Shown: positions 47,931 to 60,559, counted from the first letter of the stretch. The stretch: 64,000 bases of DNA from Temnopleurus reevesii (GCA_036244855.1 BQKZ01001407.1:42172-106171), one strand, 5' to 3'. Notes: generated by a model not told the origin, from the letters alone. Numbers and translations: made by a program.

Positions 47931-48049
47931 TGAATGTGATTGAGCGACTTCATGAAAATTCTGACAGTATCCATACAGCACGAGTCCATGTTTTAGACAA
48001 ATGGAGAACCTGGGACTCGCTTCATTCCTAATTGTGCACACCCGCATGT

Positions 48050-49000
48050 TTACATGTCTTTACTAAAAGCTTTGGGGCTGCATGCAGCCTCCCCTCCCCC
48101 ACCCCAACCATTTCCAAATGTCCCTGATGCAAAGAGAACTGTAAACACGATGCTGCCCTATATCACTTTCATTTGTAACCCCCAATGAGGTACATTTTTC
48201 TTCTAAAATTTACCCACATCAATAAGTAGTCTATAACAAAAAAAAATCTCTTCTAACAAAATTATATGCAAGGGGTTATTCACACCCAAATTGTATTAAT
48301 GGGTAAAATATGGCGCTGTAGTAAGCTGATAAGATTCGTCCATTCCAAATTATTTTGATGAAAAATGACGAGTCAGCGCGATCGTATTTTGGAAGATTTG
48401 GATTTGCGCATACCCTTGTGTCAGTGAACCTTGGCTGGCGATAGATTCTTTTTCGCAGACGACCCCTCACGTCAACAAAACATCCATCATCGATTGACGA
48501 TATCGATACCAGATTTGTGTATTTGTAGGTCAAAGGTGAGTCTACAATAGCATCCATTTTCCCAGCATGCATCATGACCATTCAGTAAATAACAGAAGTT
48601 GGGGCCTCAAAGAAGTGGTAGATATTAAAGACATAAATGAGCCCGACCCCCTTTCCGAAGGTTCCAAATTTGTCTTTTGGTCCACCCCTCCAAACTATAC
48701 CCAAACATCGTTACCTTACATGTACATGTGATTATATTCTTCGAAAAGTATATATTCAATATAGGATGAAATGTATTGCTTGTTGAATACATAGGAATGT
48801 GCACAAAATTGTGTGAAAAATAACAAGATTGCCGATTTCTTTTTTTTTCCATGAAACAGGCATGAATCATTTTACCCGATTTGGTAAATGTTTGAGTGTA
48901 GCTTTACAGCAGAGGGTGGGGGTTGCGGCATCAATTTTTTTTCATTCAATACGTGCATGCAAGCGGATGGGAGCGTGTAAAATGGTACTGCACGCCTTCC
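48050..49000. other. Unassigned DNA
   Basis: No gene or repeat identified. A minus frame at 48,276-48,581 (101 codons) has no known motif. Confidence 0.45.
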
Positions 49001-49008
49001 CCCCCCCC

Positions 49009-49142
49009 AAAAAAAAAAAATAAATAAATAAATAAATAAAATAAATAAATAAATAAATAAATAAAATAAAAATAAAATAAATAAAAATAAAAGAATAATA
49101 ATAATAAATAAAAAATTAAAAAATAATAAAAACAAATAAAAA
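49009..49142. repeat. (AAAT)n microsatellite
   Basis: A poly-C and A run followed by about 130 bp of AAAT/AATAA units. Confidence 0.97.
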
Positions 49143-49740
49143 ATCAAAACGTTCCGAATTCCCTTTATGGTAAATGCATCTATGAATATGAAAAGGTATC
49201 GTAAGTGTATGTTTTACTTATACTATAAACACAGTCGTTAAAGTATAATCAGTATCACATTTTGATGAACAGTCAATTAAACTATATTTGCACAAGAACT
49301 CATCAGAAAATTGTCTTCCTTGAGTTTGAACCCCCTGAACTTTCTTTATTAATGGGAAGCAATTAGGATGATAACGAGGTTATGTACACCTACTTATGTT
49401 TTATTGAAATGAATATGTGGTAATTTGGCATAATAGTCGCACGAGTAAACATATGTATCGAATGTTTACGCGCTTATCTGTCACGTTTAATTTAATGATC
49501 AGATAATCTTTTTTTTTCGCTGAGTTCCGTCATTCCTAATGTTTCTTGATGGGAGTAACGTTTCGAAGAAGAGTGCTATTATCGGAAAGAGATACAACAG
49601 ATTGCTTTACTTTAATTATAAAATAGTTATAATCCACTCGTATAGAAATGACATAAACAACAGTCTCACATGCTAACCTCAAAAGCAGGTAGTAAAATAT
49701 GGTGGGGTCGTTGTTGATGGGGTGTGGAGGAGGGTGGTTG

Positions 49741-50317
49741 GGGGAGGGAGGGTTGGGCGCAACATTTGAAGTCAGTCTGGCCCCCGAGTATTCCATACGA
49801 TAATTCCAACCATGTAATGTTAATATCAGCATGTTTTTTCTATGTATCATTAAATAGTGCCTTTAATCAAATGAATTTTCACTAAACATGAATTTGTATC
49901 AATCTACATTGTTATCAGTTTAATAAATAGAGGTATATTCTAACTTTTATCTTTAATTATTTTGTTTTTCTTGTAATATATCTAAATTACCAGTATATAT
50001 GATTATGAACCATTTTAATATCTTCTTTNGGGGAGGGAGGGTTGGGCGCAACATTTGAAGTCAGTCTGGCCCCCGAGTATTCCATACGATAATTTCAACC
50101 ATGAAATGTTAATATCAGCGTGTTTTTTCTCTGTATCATTAAATATTGCCTTTAATCAAATGAATTTTCACTAAACATGAATTTGTATCAATCTACATTG
50201 TTATCAGTTTAATAAATAGAGGTATATTCTAACTTTTATCTTTAATTATTTTGTTTTTCTTGTAATATATTTAAATTACCAGTATATATGATTATGAACC
50301 ATTTTAATATCTTCTTT
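49741..50317. repeat. Direct duplication at a single-N join (probable allelic artefact)
   Basis: 49,741-50,028 and 50,030-50,317 align end to end, separated by one N at 50,029. I count roughly seven differences in 288 bp (for example AATTCCAACC/AATTTCAACC and CAGCATG/CAGCGTG). That level fits two alleles of a highly heterozygous diploid placed in tandem by the assembler. Confidence 0.85.
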
Positions 50318-50724
50318 GTATATTTTATATTCATTTTGCATTTTACTTCTTAATATTGTTCTTACTATCTGTGTCATTTTATTGTATTATCAGGACAGGA
50401 CATTGATGTTAAATAGCAGATTGCTGATCTTTTGTACCTGTATAAATATATTGGAATAAATAAATTAATAAAAATTCAAAAAAATCCTGGGTACACACAT
50501 AAATATCGACGTATTTCATATTGGTGTTGATTTGAGCCAATAGTACTGAAAAAAAAACCTTCCCTTGACATGCTTGAGAACCATTTTATTTGCCAAGAGT
50601 TGGAAAAGGGTCCACAACTTCACTCGATTACGAATGTAAACAGTAAATCGTTGCCGCCATGTTTGCCAGCTCGTTACTAATTAGCCAAACATTTCAGGCA
50701 AATCACTCACGACACGCCGATTTA

Positions 50725-50972
50725 AAGCCTGCGTCACACCTTCGCGTCTTTAGCCTGCGTCGGCCGAGCGCTTTTTTTAATTAAAAACGCTCCCTTGACG
50801 GACAGGAGACGCAGATCGGACGGTGGACTGACGTTCGGCTTGCGCTCAACAAGCGTTCGACGAGCGTCAGTCCACCGCATGACCTGCGTCTTTGTGCGTC
50901 GAGGGAGCGTTTTTAATGTCCAAAAACGCTGGGCCGACGCAGACTAAAGACGCAAAGGTGTGACGCAGGCTT
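50725..50972. mobile_element. Long-palindrome MITE, family B, copy 5
   Basis: The ends AAGCCTGCGTCACACCTTCG and CAAAGGTGTGACGCAGGCTT are inverted, with TA flanks (50,723-50,724 and 50,973-50,974). The terminal bases differ from other copies (GCCTGCGTCAC instead of GGCCGACTCAC) and match between the two ends, so the ends changed in concert. Confidence 0.93.
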
Positions 50973-51144
50973 TAAATCTAGAACCACATTCCGAGGTGTC
51001 GTGGTAACATCGGAAGCTTTTAAGTTCTTGAGAATAAGCATCGATTTCCATGACAGTTTGGTGCGACAGACAAGAGCTCGTTGATCCAAACGATTTTTGT
51101 GAATGCCATTATTTTAGAATATACATTTTGGCGAATTAGGCCAG

Positions 51145-51232
51145 GGTAATAATAATGTAAAGCGCCTTGAGCACTCCGCAGAGTGGATACGTGCGCTATA
51201 TAAATTGCATCTATTATTATTATTATTATTAT
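51145..51232 (+). mobile_element. SINE 3' end, truncated
   Basis: GGGTAATAATAATGTAAAGC, CGCCTTGAGCACTCC, then GTGCGCTATATAAATTGCAT and (TAT)n. This is the 3' terminus of the SINE family in plus orientation. Confidence 0.8.
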
Positions 51233-51239
51233 CTATTTT

Positions 51240-53670
51240 TTTTTCTGAGAGAAGTTTGTGATTTCAAACGCAATTTCAAATCCTTATGTGCCCGTCAAAC
51301 TTCTGGTTCGTGTGTCTTTGGGAGTCGGATGTGGGTATATAATGGGGGTGCGAATTTGACAGTTTAGGTGTTTTCATATATAATTATGTTGGTTATGTTT
51401 TTTTTAAGTTTGTAAATGAATTATCAAGAAGTATCATTATGCTTTCACATATGTGTAAACAGTGTGTTTTCAAATTGGTTTAAAAGCGTGAAATGATTTT
51501 ATTGGGCAAAACATAATACAATTTTTCACAAAACATGCACTTTCCGTATTTTCATCATATAAATTATTCACACCATTCTACATGTGTCATTCTTAGACAG
51601 AAACCTAACAGTTAGATCATGGTTAGATGTGGTCTATGGCTGTGTTTTAGAGGAGAATTGGTTTATTTTTTCCCGTAATGAAAAACATATAATATGTAAA
51701 ATTAAAAAAAGTCAGGGCATACAACAAAAAGAGAGAACCCATCTCATCAATATATCACAGTTCTTCGACTATGTACATTATATACTGAGATAACAATACA
51801 TTACATTATGTATGCATATATCATATGGACAAAAACGGAAATTATTCAATTCATATTCACGACGTCACTTGTATTACATTGCTCTTTGTTACCTTGAATA
51901 GCAACATTTTTAATGTCAATAAAAATTAGTAGTAAAAATGAATTTGCGGAATAGAGGAACCAAGTTTGGCAGCTTTATTACACACCTCATTATATGAACA
52001 TTTATTGCATGCATTTATCCGGCGTTTTGTCACGTTGTCTGTGTACAGTCTAGACTAACAAACCACACGTACCGATATTTTTTCTGTAAGCAAACATATT
52101 TTTCTTTTAAATATCATCAGACCGATAGTACATCAAATAATGTCTCTTTGCTTCAACACCATGAACACAGAACTATATATTCGTGGTATTGATTGTGATA
52201 AATGTATTCAAAATCGTCCAGAGGCACAGTAAACTTAAAACGAACTTTGGACTTGCGATTTCAAAGCGTCTGCCGTGTGTAGATTTGCACCTGTAGAATA
52301 TTAACACTATTTAATATTGTTATTTCTGGTCGATTGATCAGAAAAAGTGTATTTGAACAGTGAGTAGATTTGGGGTTGAACTTGATGTGTGTGTGTGTGT
52401 GTCTAGCGTGTGGGTTGAACACGCTGAATACAAACTTGTTTTTGAATGGAATATTGGCTCAAAACAGAACAGCTTGAGTCACTTTGGAATTCGGGGGATG
52501 AAGGATGAAGGTGCAAGCAAATTTTCTCTCTCTTTTTTGCATGGAAATGAACCAATTGGTAATAAAGAAAAGGTGCATTTATAATCAATTGATCCAGGGG
52601 CCCTGAAAATACTGCGGCCCCTTATTGCGGTGCATGAAAAAAAACGCGACATTTTTCACTCCACAATCTAGTGATTTTTTGTCTTCTTATCTTTTTTTTT
52701 GGGGGGGGGGCATTATTATGTTGCTTGTGAATTGATCGTACTAGCCTTCGAAGCCAGTACTCTTTAAAAGTTTGGAAGTGAAGGGTCTTTCCAAATTTCG
52801 ACCCCTCCCACGTACACACACACAAATGAAAGGGATAAATAATCATGAGAATAATGCAGCTTATCATCTTTCCCGGTAATGCAGATAACATGCTCTAACA
52901 TTTAATTTTTGTAATTAATTATCATGGTAAAATCTTTTTATAACTGTTCTGTATTTTAGATATACCTAAGATCTGAAGATAGTGAAATATCTTATCGAAC
53001 AAAACTTTTGTTTCGTAGATAGGACCTCATACAAAGCACAAAACGAACTTAATATAAGAAATTGATATAATAATGCTTTTTTTTTTCAAACAGATGCACA
53101 CTTAAAACATAACCTGAATATGAAATTAATATAGTTCTGACCTGCAAATTAAATTAAGCAACCAAAAACCTCCATTTAATACTAATTTAAAAAAAAGTGC
53201 TTGCAAATAGGATGATTTCTGTACTTTCGTGACTTCTACACCTTTTTCGAATTGGGGCAAACAAAATTCTTAGAATTTGCCTGAAAATTACTGGATCGCT
53301 CAATTCCCTTTTCCGTTTACAATCATTGTCAAATTGCAAATTTAGATTGATTACTTAATGTGAAACATAATATGAAATTAAACAATAATGAATGAAGCGA
53401 AACATTAGCATGATCTGAAAAGAAATGTATTTTTTGTCATCAGCACGTTCATTGCTTAACAAAATATTGTTTCCTATATACTTTTGTAGCAAATTCATTT
53501 GCTGTTTGTGTGACGGTTTTCATGTTTCCTTCTTTGAATAGCATTTTTTCTTCCTCAATATCTTTTAAAATTATCATGATTATGTATGCTCTGCATGGGC
53601 ATCAGACGAGGAATAATCTGCAATATCATATTTAGGCTTAGCGCTGCGGGTCCTTCGTCATCTCTTAAGT
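51240..53670. other. Unassigned AT-rich DNA
   Basis: A G run at 52,700-52,710 and a (GT)n stretch at 52,386-52,402 are the only patterns seen. Open frames below 90 codons are not recognisable. Confidence 0.5.
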
Positions 53671-53673
53671 CTT

Positions 53674-53729
53674 TCTAGTAGTAGAAGTAGTACTAGTAGT
53701 AGTAGTAGTAGTAGTAGTAGAAGTAGTAC

Positions 53730-53785
<56 letters not shown>

Positions 53786-53803
53786 ATAGTAGTAATAGTA
53801 GTA
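53674..53803. repeat. (AGT)n trinucleotide array
   Basis: About 130 bp of TAG/AGT triplets with a few interruptions. Confidence 0.97.
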
Positions 53804-53815
53804 CCACTGGGTTGG

Positions 53816-54690
53816 TGGTAGCGGCGGCGTTGGTGGTGGTGGTGGTGGTGGTGGTGATGATGCTGGTAGTGGTGATGATGGTGGTGTTGGTGATGGTGTT
53901 GGTGGTAATGGTGGTGGTGGTGGTGGTGATGGTGGTGGTGGTGGTGATGGTGGTGGTGGTGGTGGTGGTGGTGGTGNNNNNNNNNNNNNNNNNNNNNNNN
54001 NNNNNNNNNNNNNNNNNNNNNNNNNNNNNNNNNNNNNNNNNNNNNNNNNNNNNNNNNNNNNNNNNNNNNNNNNNNNNNNNNNNNNNNNNNNNNNNNNNNN
54101 NNNNNNNNNNNNNNNNNNNNNNNNNNNNNNNNNNNNNNNNNNNNNNNNNNNNNNNNNNNNNNNNNNNNNNNNNNNNNNNNNNNNNNNNNNNNNNNNNNNN
54201 NNNNNNNNNNNNNNNNNNNNNNNNNNNNNNNNNNNNNNNNNNNNNNNNNNNNNNNNNNNNNNNNNNNNNNNNNNNNNNNNNNNNNNNNNNNNNNNNNNNN
54301 NNNNNNNNNNNNNNNNNNNNNNNNNNNNNNNNNNNNNNNNNNNNNNNNNNNNNNNNNNNNNNNNNNNNNNNNNNNNNNNNNNNNNNNNNNNNNNNNNNNN
54401 NNNNNNNNNNNNNNNNNNNNNNNNNNNNNNNNNNNNNNNNNNNNNNNNNNNNNNNNNNNNNNNNNNNNNNNNNNNNNNNNNNNNNNNNNNNNNNNNNNNN
54501 NNNNNNNNNNNNNNNNNNNNNNNNNNNNNNNNNNNNNNNNNNNNNNNNNNNNNNNNNNNNNNNNGGCGATGGTGGTGGCTGTGATGTTGGTGGTGGTGGT
54601 GGTGGTGGTGGTGGTGATGGTGGTGGCGGTAATGGGTGATGGAATGGCTATGATGGTGATGTGGTGACGGCGGTGGTGGTATGTAGCATG
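53816..54690. repeat. (GGT)n / (GAT)n array spanning a 588-bp gap
   Basis: GGT triplets with GAT and TTG variants lie on both sides of the N run at 53,977-54,564. The poly-His/Thr frame on one strand and the poly-Val frame on the other are repeat artefacts. The true array length is unknown. Confidence 0.95.
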
Positions 54691-55199
54691 TGCCAACAGT
54701 GCTGTTGCTGTTGGTACTGATCGATGACGGCAGTGTTGCTTATGAGGTAGACAATGATGATGAATACCGCCCAAATATTACTGATCATTAAAATTATTCT
54801 CATATGATATCAAATATTTCTGATGACAATACCAATCGCAGACAATTTCTACTCGTTGTATGAGGTCAATAGGACAAAGAACACCAAACATCTGCCAAGA
54901 ACCAAGAACCATCAACTCCTAATGAGGCACAAAGTCTAAACATATGCCTTGTCTAGATCAAACCCCAGACAATCACCACTGAAATAGTTCACAATTTTAC
55001 CGAGTAAACACACTAATTTCATATTTACTCACTGAGGTTTTCAAAAGTACAATGAAATGAAGTAAGAAACTGTAATTGTTCGGGTCACGGGCTCTCAACA
55101 GTTACCCCAGCACCTTCGACACGTACATACCCGGAGGCTTCGGCGAAAGAAAACACTGGCTTTTGTTCGAACGCCCCGGTCGACCCCAGTATTTGACCA

Positions 55200-56660
55200 T
55201 ACATAACCGCAATAAAATATCATAGCATTGGTAGAGGGTCATATTTAAAAAAAAATCTGATGGAGTGGGGAACCGCCATGGTCAGTTCTGCATAAAGCCA
55301 CAAGCCACTAAAGTCCAAGTTCAAATAGAGATTTAGCACCAATTTCGGATGAATATCACTTTTTTAAATCCCTTGGGAGAGGGAGAGCGGTTGCTACCCG
55401 TCTGTTTGCAGAATAGCCCCTTTTGGATTTGGGAATTTAACCTAATTTTATTGGCAAAAATTTCGTTATTGCTTTTGAACTTTGCATAATGTGTGGTCAT
55501 TTTTTTTCTTATAAATCATTCCCGTTTCTTGCATAGAATGTCTAAAGCACATACAAAGAACCAATACAACATATTTCATAATTCGTGCATACATTATCAA
55601 CCAATCACCATTCAGCAATGCCATACAGAATTGACAGAGGGTCTTATTTTAGAAATGTAATTCTGGGAGGGGGCTAACAAACCACTTTGGTCAGTTAGGC
55701 ATGCAGAAAACCACCAGTCACTAAAGTTCAAGTTCAAATAGAGATTTTAGCACCAATTTCGGATGAATATCACTTTTTTAAATCCCTTGGAAGAGGGAGA
55801 GCGGTTGCTACCCGTCTGTTTATAGAATAGCTCTTTTGGGATTTGGGAATTTAACCCAATTATATTGGCTAAAATTTCGTAACTGATTTGAATTTGTAGT
55901 CATTTTTAATCAATCTTTCCCATTTCTCGCATTAAAATTTCTAACACACAAAGAGTTATTGCAAAATTGCAAAATATGATTCAGCACATGAAAAAAAGAG
56001 TGACGTGAGGGGGAGCTAATGAACCACTTTGGTCAGTAAGGCAGAAAACCACCAGCCACTCAAATCAAAAGTTCAAATAAAGATTTTGGACCAATCTCGG
56101 ATGAATACCACTTTTTTAATCCCTTGGGAGAGGAAAAATGGTCGGTACCCCTTTGTTTACAGAATAACTTTTTTTTTGTGGAGGGAGAGGGGATTTGACC
56201 TAATTTTATTGGCTAATATGTCGTTATTGCTTATATCAATTGTCCCGCTTCTCGCATGTAATATCTAACGCACAAACAAAGAACCGATGCAACAGATTTC
56301 AAAATTCGTGCAACTAATAACCATTTAGCAATGTCATATAGGATTGACTGAGGGTTACGTTTTTTTTTTTAAATCTGATGGTGAAGGGGGGGGGGTAATA
56401 ACTCCCTAGGTCAGTTCATCAGAACACCATCAGCCACTAAATTCCAAGTTCAAATACAGATTTTATCGCCCATTCTGGATGAATATCACTTTTTTTAAAA
56501 CCCTTGGGAAAAGGGGCACGTCGGAGAAGGAATTATTTTCCTCCTATCCCTGCCTATTGACATCATCTGTTTACAGTGGATCTTATCTTTGGATTTGAGA
56601 ATTTAACCTAATTTTATTGGCTAAAGTTTCGTTATTGCTTCAGACTTTCCTCAAATTGCG
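55200..56660. repeat. Diverged tandem array, four units of 340-415 bp
   Basis: GGATGAATATCACTTTTTT recurs at about 55,347, 55,761, 56,099 and 56,477 (spacings about 414, 338 and 378). Units share TCAAGTTCAAATA, CCCTTGGGA, ACCTAATTTTATTGGC and GTTATTGCTT blocks and a TGGTCAGTT start. Every frame is broken by stops and indels between units, so it is not coding. Confidence 0.9.
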
Positions 56661-57194
56661 AGCACACCATTCTCGTGTAATATTCCTTTCTGCATCTGCA
56701 GCATGCCGCTTGTTTGTACGCTTGTTTGGCCGAGTGGCCATTCTACCAATTATGTTATAACTCACTAAAAAAACAAATTGCAATGTTTATCTACATTCTG
56801 TTAAGTGCTACCAAATAGTACTAAACAAAACCCAAAATAAAACACATTCGAAAACTGAATTTGTATTATTGGAAATACAAAATTTGCTTCACGGGGATAC
56901 TCTGTCCAAAAGTCTGCTCTGATCTTGTATTACAGAAGTCTATATTTTGCTATTTATTGCATAACTCATATGAATTTAAAAAAAAAAAAGATAAACCCAT
57001 ATGAGATATATGCGATCAAAGATTTCACAAGCATGCGTTACCACGGGGATAGAAAATCAATACTGGCCAAGATACACAAAATGTAGCTGGAAAATGGGGT
57101 AAAGAGATACAAATGTATTTTGCAAAATTGTAGAAAGAGAAGGAGAAATCTGGTCAAGAGAAGGGTATTGACAAGTGGGAAGACTAGATAAAGG

Positions 57195-57251
57195 AGAAAA
57201 TATTCAATGAAGGAGAGGACGCGATACAAAAGGATGGAAGAAGGAGAGGGA

Positions 57252-57303
<52 letters not shown>

Positions 57304-57480
57304 AGGAGAGGTGAAAGGGAGAGAACGGAGAAATGAAATGAAAGATGAGATTGTGTAGGAAGGAAAGAAATTCGATGAACAAAAAAGGGAAGGCCCGAGG
57401 GAGGAGAAGAGGGAGGAGAAGAGGGAGAAGAAGAGGGAGGAGAAGAGAGAGGGAGATGGAAAAATTGTGATGCGCAAAAA
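57195..57480. repeat. GA-rich low-complexity region
   Basis: (GA)n at 57,246-57,292, a 10-bp G run, then GAGGAGAAGAGGG-type units. The complementary S/L-rich frames are artefacts. Confidence 0.95.
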
Positions 57481-57499
57481 CATGAACACAGTTACGGAA

Positions 57500-58400
57500 A
57501 ATCACAAATATCATTTTATAATATAAGTAAGAGTAAAATGATCAAGAGAGGATAGGAAATTCATGAGAGACAAAAATGACAAAATGAAACGGAGAAAGAA
57601 AGAGTAGGATAAGGACAGAGTGGAAGAATTATATAAAGAGGGAGAAAGGAGGGAGGCGGACGGTAGGTGGAAAACGCCAACAGACATGACAGAGTATACA
57701 CGTATTTTAATAATGGAGGGTGTACGATTTCAAAAGTATTGAATCTAAAAACTCATAACTGAATGCAACGGATAAGTAAAGTATCATTTGGATATACACT
57801 GCACTTTACTGATACAACGAATTAGCTTCGACATACATATATATTTTCATTATATGGAGGATAAAGTTATGTATTCAATATGGAGTAGTAAATACATGTG
57901 ATGTTGATGTTCAATGCATGTGGTATTATTGCTGAATGCAGGTTGTTTAATTACGTTGGCTTTTAGCCTAGATACCCTTTCCCTTCCGTCTTTATATGTC
58001 ATTATCATTTTCAAACACCATTTGATTTATTCCTTCAGCTAAAGAAAAGCAGCAATACTCTTTCAATCTCTCCATCACTGGTTTTAAGGCAAGTAGAAGT
58101 GATATTCCAATTGTTCAATCATATTTGGTGATGATTTAAAATATATATATATAATTGCTACAATACCTGAAATGTACACCAATCCTGGCTCCAAAATATG
58201 GTATAATCCTCAAGTTTTGAATATAATGATATCTCCTTTAACTTGTTTAAATGCTAATCCACTCGTTGCAAATCCAATGGCAACTGGTCCCGTCCTATCG
58301 AGTCCGCAGAGATGCATTCATTGGGTCGTAAATCCCAGTTGTATACACTATCGACCTTTCAGTGGAGACAAGATGAATAACTCATAATTCCTATCATCAT
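57500..58400. other. Unassigned DNA
   Basis: No features recognised, apart from a short (AT)n at 58,141-58,152. Confidence 0.5.
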
Positions 58401-58409
58401 CAAAAGTGT

Positions 58410-58900
58410 ATTGAAGAGAATTATGACATGGCCATGGCCACAGCCATAAAACTAAAGCCGCTTTCTTTTCTGGATTCGAATTGGAACGCGAACGACTATA
58501 CCGCGACCAGAAATACCAAGAGGTTGTCGCGCTGTCCTCCGGCACCCAAACAAAGTTTGATACCGCGCAGTGACCCGACGAACTCCAGGTATCGAGGAGA
58601 ATTCGGGCTCGCGATTTTCGTTTCCAAAGTCTAATTTTAATCCTAGTTCTCCTCTTCAATGAAACGTTTCTAGAATTCTTTCTTCTCCGAAGATAGACAG
58701 CCAAGAACAAAGGATCGTTATTTCACCGAATGCTGTAAAATTAACCTCGAATGGCGCGATTTCCTTGTCGAATTTTGTGACACAATTTGTCGGGTTGGCT
58801 GCGGATTGACACCCCAACTCGTCTCCGTTGGCATAACCAATGAACCATTACGGCGTACTTTGACGGGGGCTCGGGTTCGTGTAAATAAAAGCTACGGAGG
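58410..58900. other. GC-rich patch, possible exon or promoter
   Basis: The longest non-repetitive stretch of near-balanced base composition in the window, with many CpGs (TATACCGCGACC, GTTGTCGCGCTG, TACCGCGCAG). Open frames exist on both strands (plus 58,428-58,634; minus 58,348-58,710), neither recognisable. A CCAAT box (AACCAATGAAC, about 58,837) lies on the plus strand. It may be a first exon, a CpG-rich regulatory region or an old repeat. I cannot choose. Confidence 0.25.
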
Positions 58901-59689
58901 GACAGAGAGAGAGAGAGAGAGAGAAAATGAAGTGATGGCAGCAGAGAATTTTCTGCTATTCTCAACACCACTTCAGCGCAAAATCATCGACCCAACTTGG
59001 CAAACATACTTGAATTAAATCGGGTTTCGAGCTCTGTGCGCTTGCACTGCTTGTGATGGGTTTTGAAGAACCTCACGACCAAATAGAACAAAAATCTCAT
59101 CGTCAAACAAATCCCGATATTTGGCCTTCAACTAACACCGCCATTCATTTTGATTTGCATAAAACGTAAGAGAACGCCATGGTACAAAAGTTCATTCGAA
59201 CAATAGCGATTTTTCTTCCTTGGTAAAAGAATTCGGCATGAGACAGACTCCCAAATCGGATTTCAATGATGCGTGTGTTGTGTGTGGTGGTGGACCCTTT
59301 GTTTAAATTTCCGTCACCAAAGTTACCGACTTCAAATGATTGCTTTATTCGCCGATTTCAAAGAATATATTTCGCTTCTCTTACTTTTCTTCATACGGGA
59401 TGCATATCATTTGATGCATCGAGTGGCAAAAAGTGGTTTAACACACCATGCAGAAGTGTGTTAAATTGCCCCCTTTTCACTTCACTCAACCGAGAAAAAA
59501 ATCACAGATGTTTAACTTTATTCTTTACCCTACTTATCCTTACTGGTATTTATTTCGGGTTTCCGTTTTCTGTGTGCATTTCGTGCTCAAAATGTCAGCA
59601 AGTTATTTAAACACCGAGGCATCACTTTTCCCATTTTATTTATAGACCAGCTTGAGGTAGGCGCAGATACAGTGCGTCACAGGGGTCTG

Positions 59690-59705
59690 CCCCCCCCCCC
59701 CCCCC
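59690..59705. repeat. 16-bp poly-C
   Basis: Uninterrupted C tract. Confidence 0.98.
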
Positions 59706-59975
59706 TTCGGAAGAAAAAAAACAGAAACCAATCCTGAAAAGCTTTTATCGCATTCGATGTAATTATGGGAAAATCCCACTTTCATCCCACTTTTTGAAAA
59801 CAGCCTATTAGAAATGAATGAATTAACTCAAATTCAAATACGATTTAGTGTGTGAGGGGCACTCACAAGCAGCTATTCAAAATGAATAATATTACATTGA
59901 AATAAATGATCCGAAATTTTTATTGAAATTTTTAGCAAATCACCTAGTCAAAATAAATAGAATCTATTCCAATTC

Positions 59976-60450
59976 GTCATCACCGAGTAGGCATTTCTAT
60001 TCAAAGACGAGTAGCTCCGCCGACACAGCTTAGGCTAAAAACGCAAAGGTGTGGGTCAGCCTTTGGATTTGAAAAATACCGAATGCTTCATCGCATCGGA
60101 ACAATATGCCATCTATTGAAAATGATTTTTAAAAGTCTACTCAAACTGATGAGTCAGATGATTTAAATCATTTGAATATGTTCTATTTGAAATGAATAAA
60201 CTGAATGATTCGTCATCACCGAGTAGGCATTTATATTCAAAGATGGGTAGCTCCACCAACGCAGGCTAAAAACGCAAAGGTGTGGGTCAGCCTTTGGATT
60301 TGAAAAATAACGAATACTTGATCGCATCGAAACAATATGCCATCTATTGAAAATGTTTAAAAAGAAAAGTCTACTCAAACTATGGTAAGTCAGATGATTT
60401 AAATCATTTGATTATGTTCTATTTAAGATGAATGAACTGAATAATCACAC
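59976..60450. repeat. Tandem duplication, 236-bp unit, carrying a MITE B end
   Basis: GTCATCACCGAGTAGGCATT (59,976 and 60,212) starts two units that align along their length (GTAGCTCC, AACAATATGCCATCTATTGA, GATGATTTAAATCATTTGA). Each unit contains GCTAAAAACGCAAAGGTGTG followed by GGTCAGCCTTTGG, which is the right terminus of family B MITEs without its left half. Confidence 0.9.
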
Positions 60451-60556
60451 CGAAGCAATACGCAGTATTTTGGAAAAGATGAGACTTCTACTGAAATATT
60501 TGAGTAGGCTTCCAATCATGATTTGAAAAATATGAATAGACTGTTTGCGTCGCTCT

Positions 60557-60559
<3 letters not shown>

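Noticed and set aside
24362..50974. CRISPR-like or phage-type repeat arrays
   Set aside because: The repeats are palindromic transposons, tandem duplications and microsatellites. No regularly spaced short repeats with unique spacers were seen, and the window looks eukaryotic.
53665..54774. Long minus-strand frame rich in His and Thr, and a plus-strand poly-Val frame
   Set aside because: They are translations of GGT/AGT triplet arrays and a 588-bp N run. There is no non-repeat coding sequence.
57038..57514. 158-codon minus-strand frame with Ser/Leu repeats
   Set aside because: Complement of a GA-rich low-complexity region.
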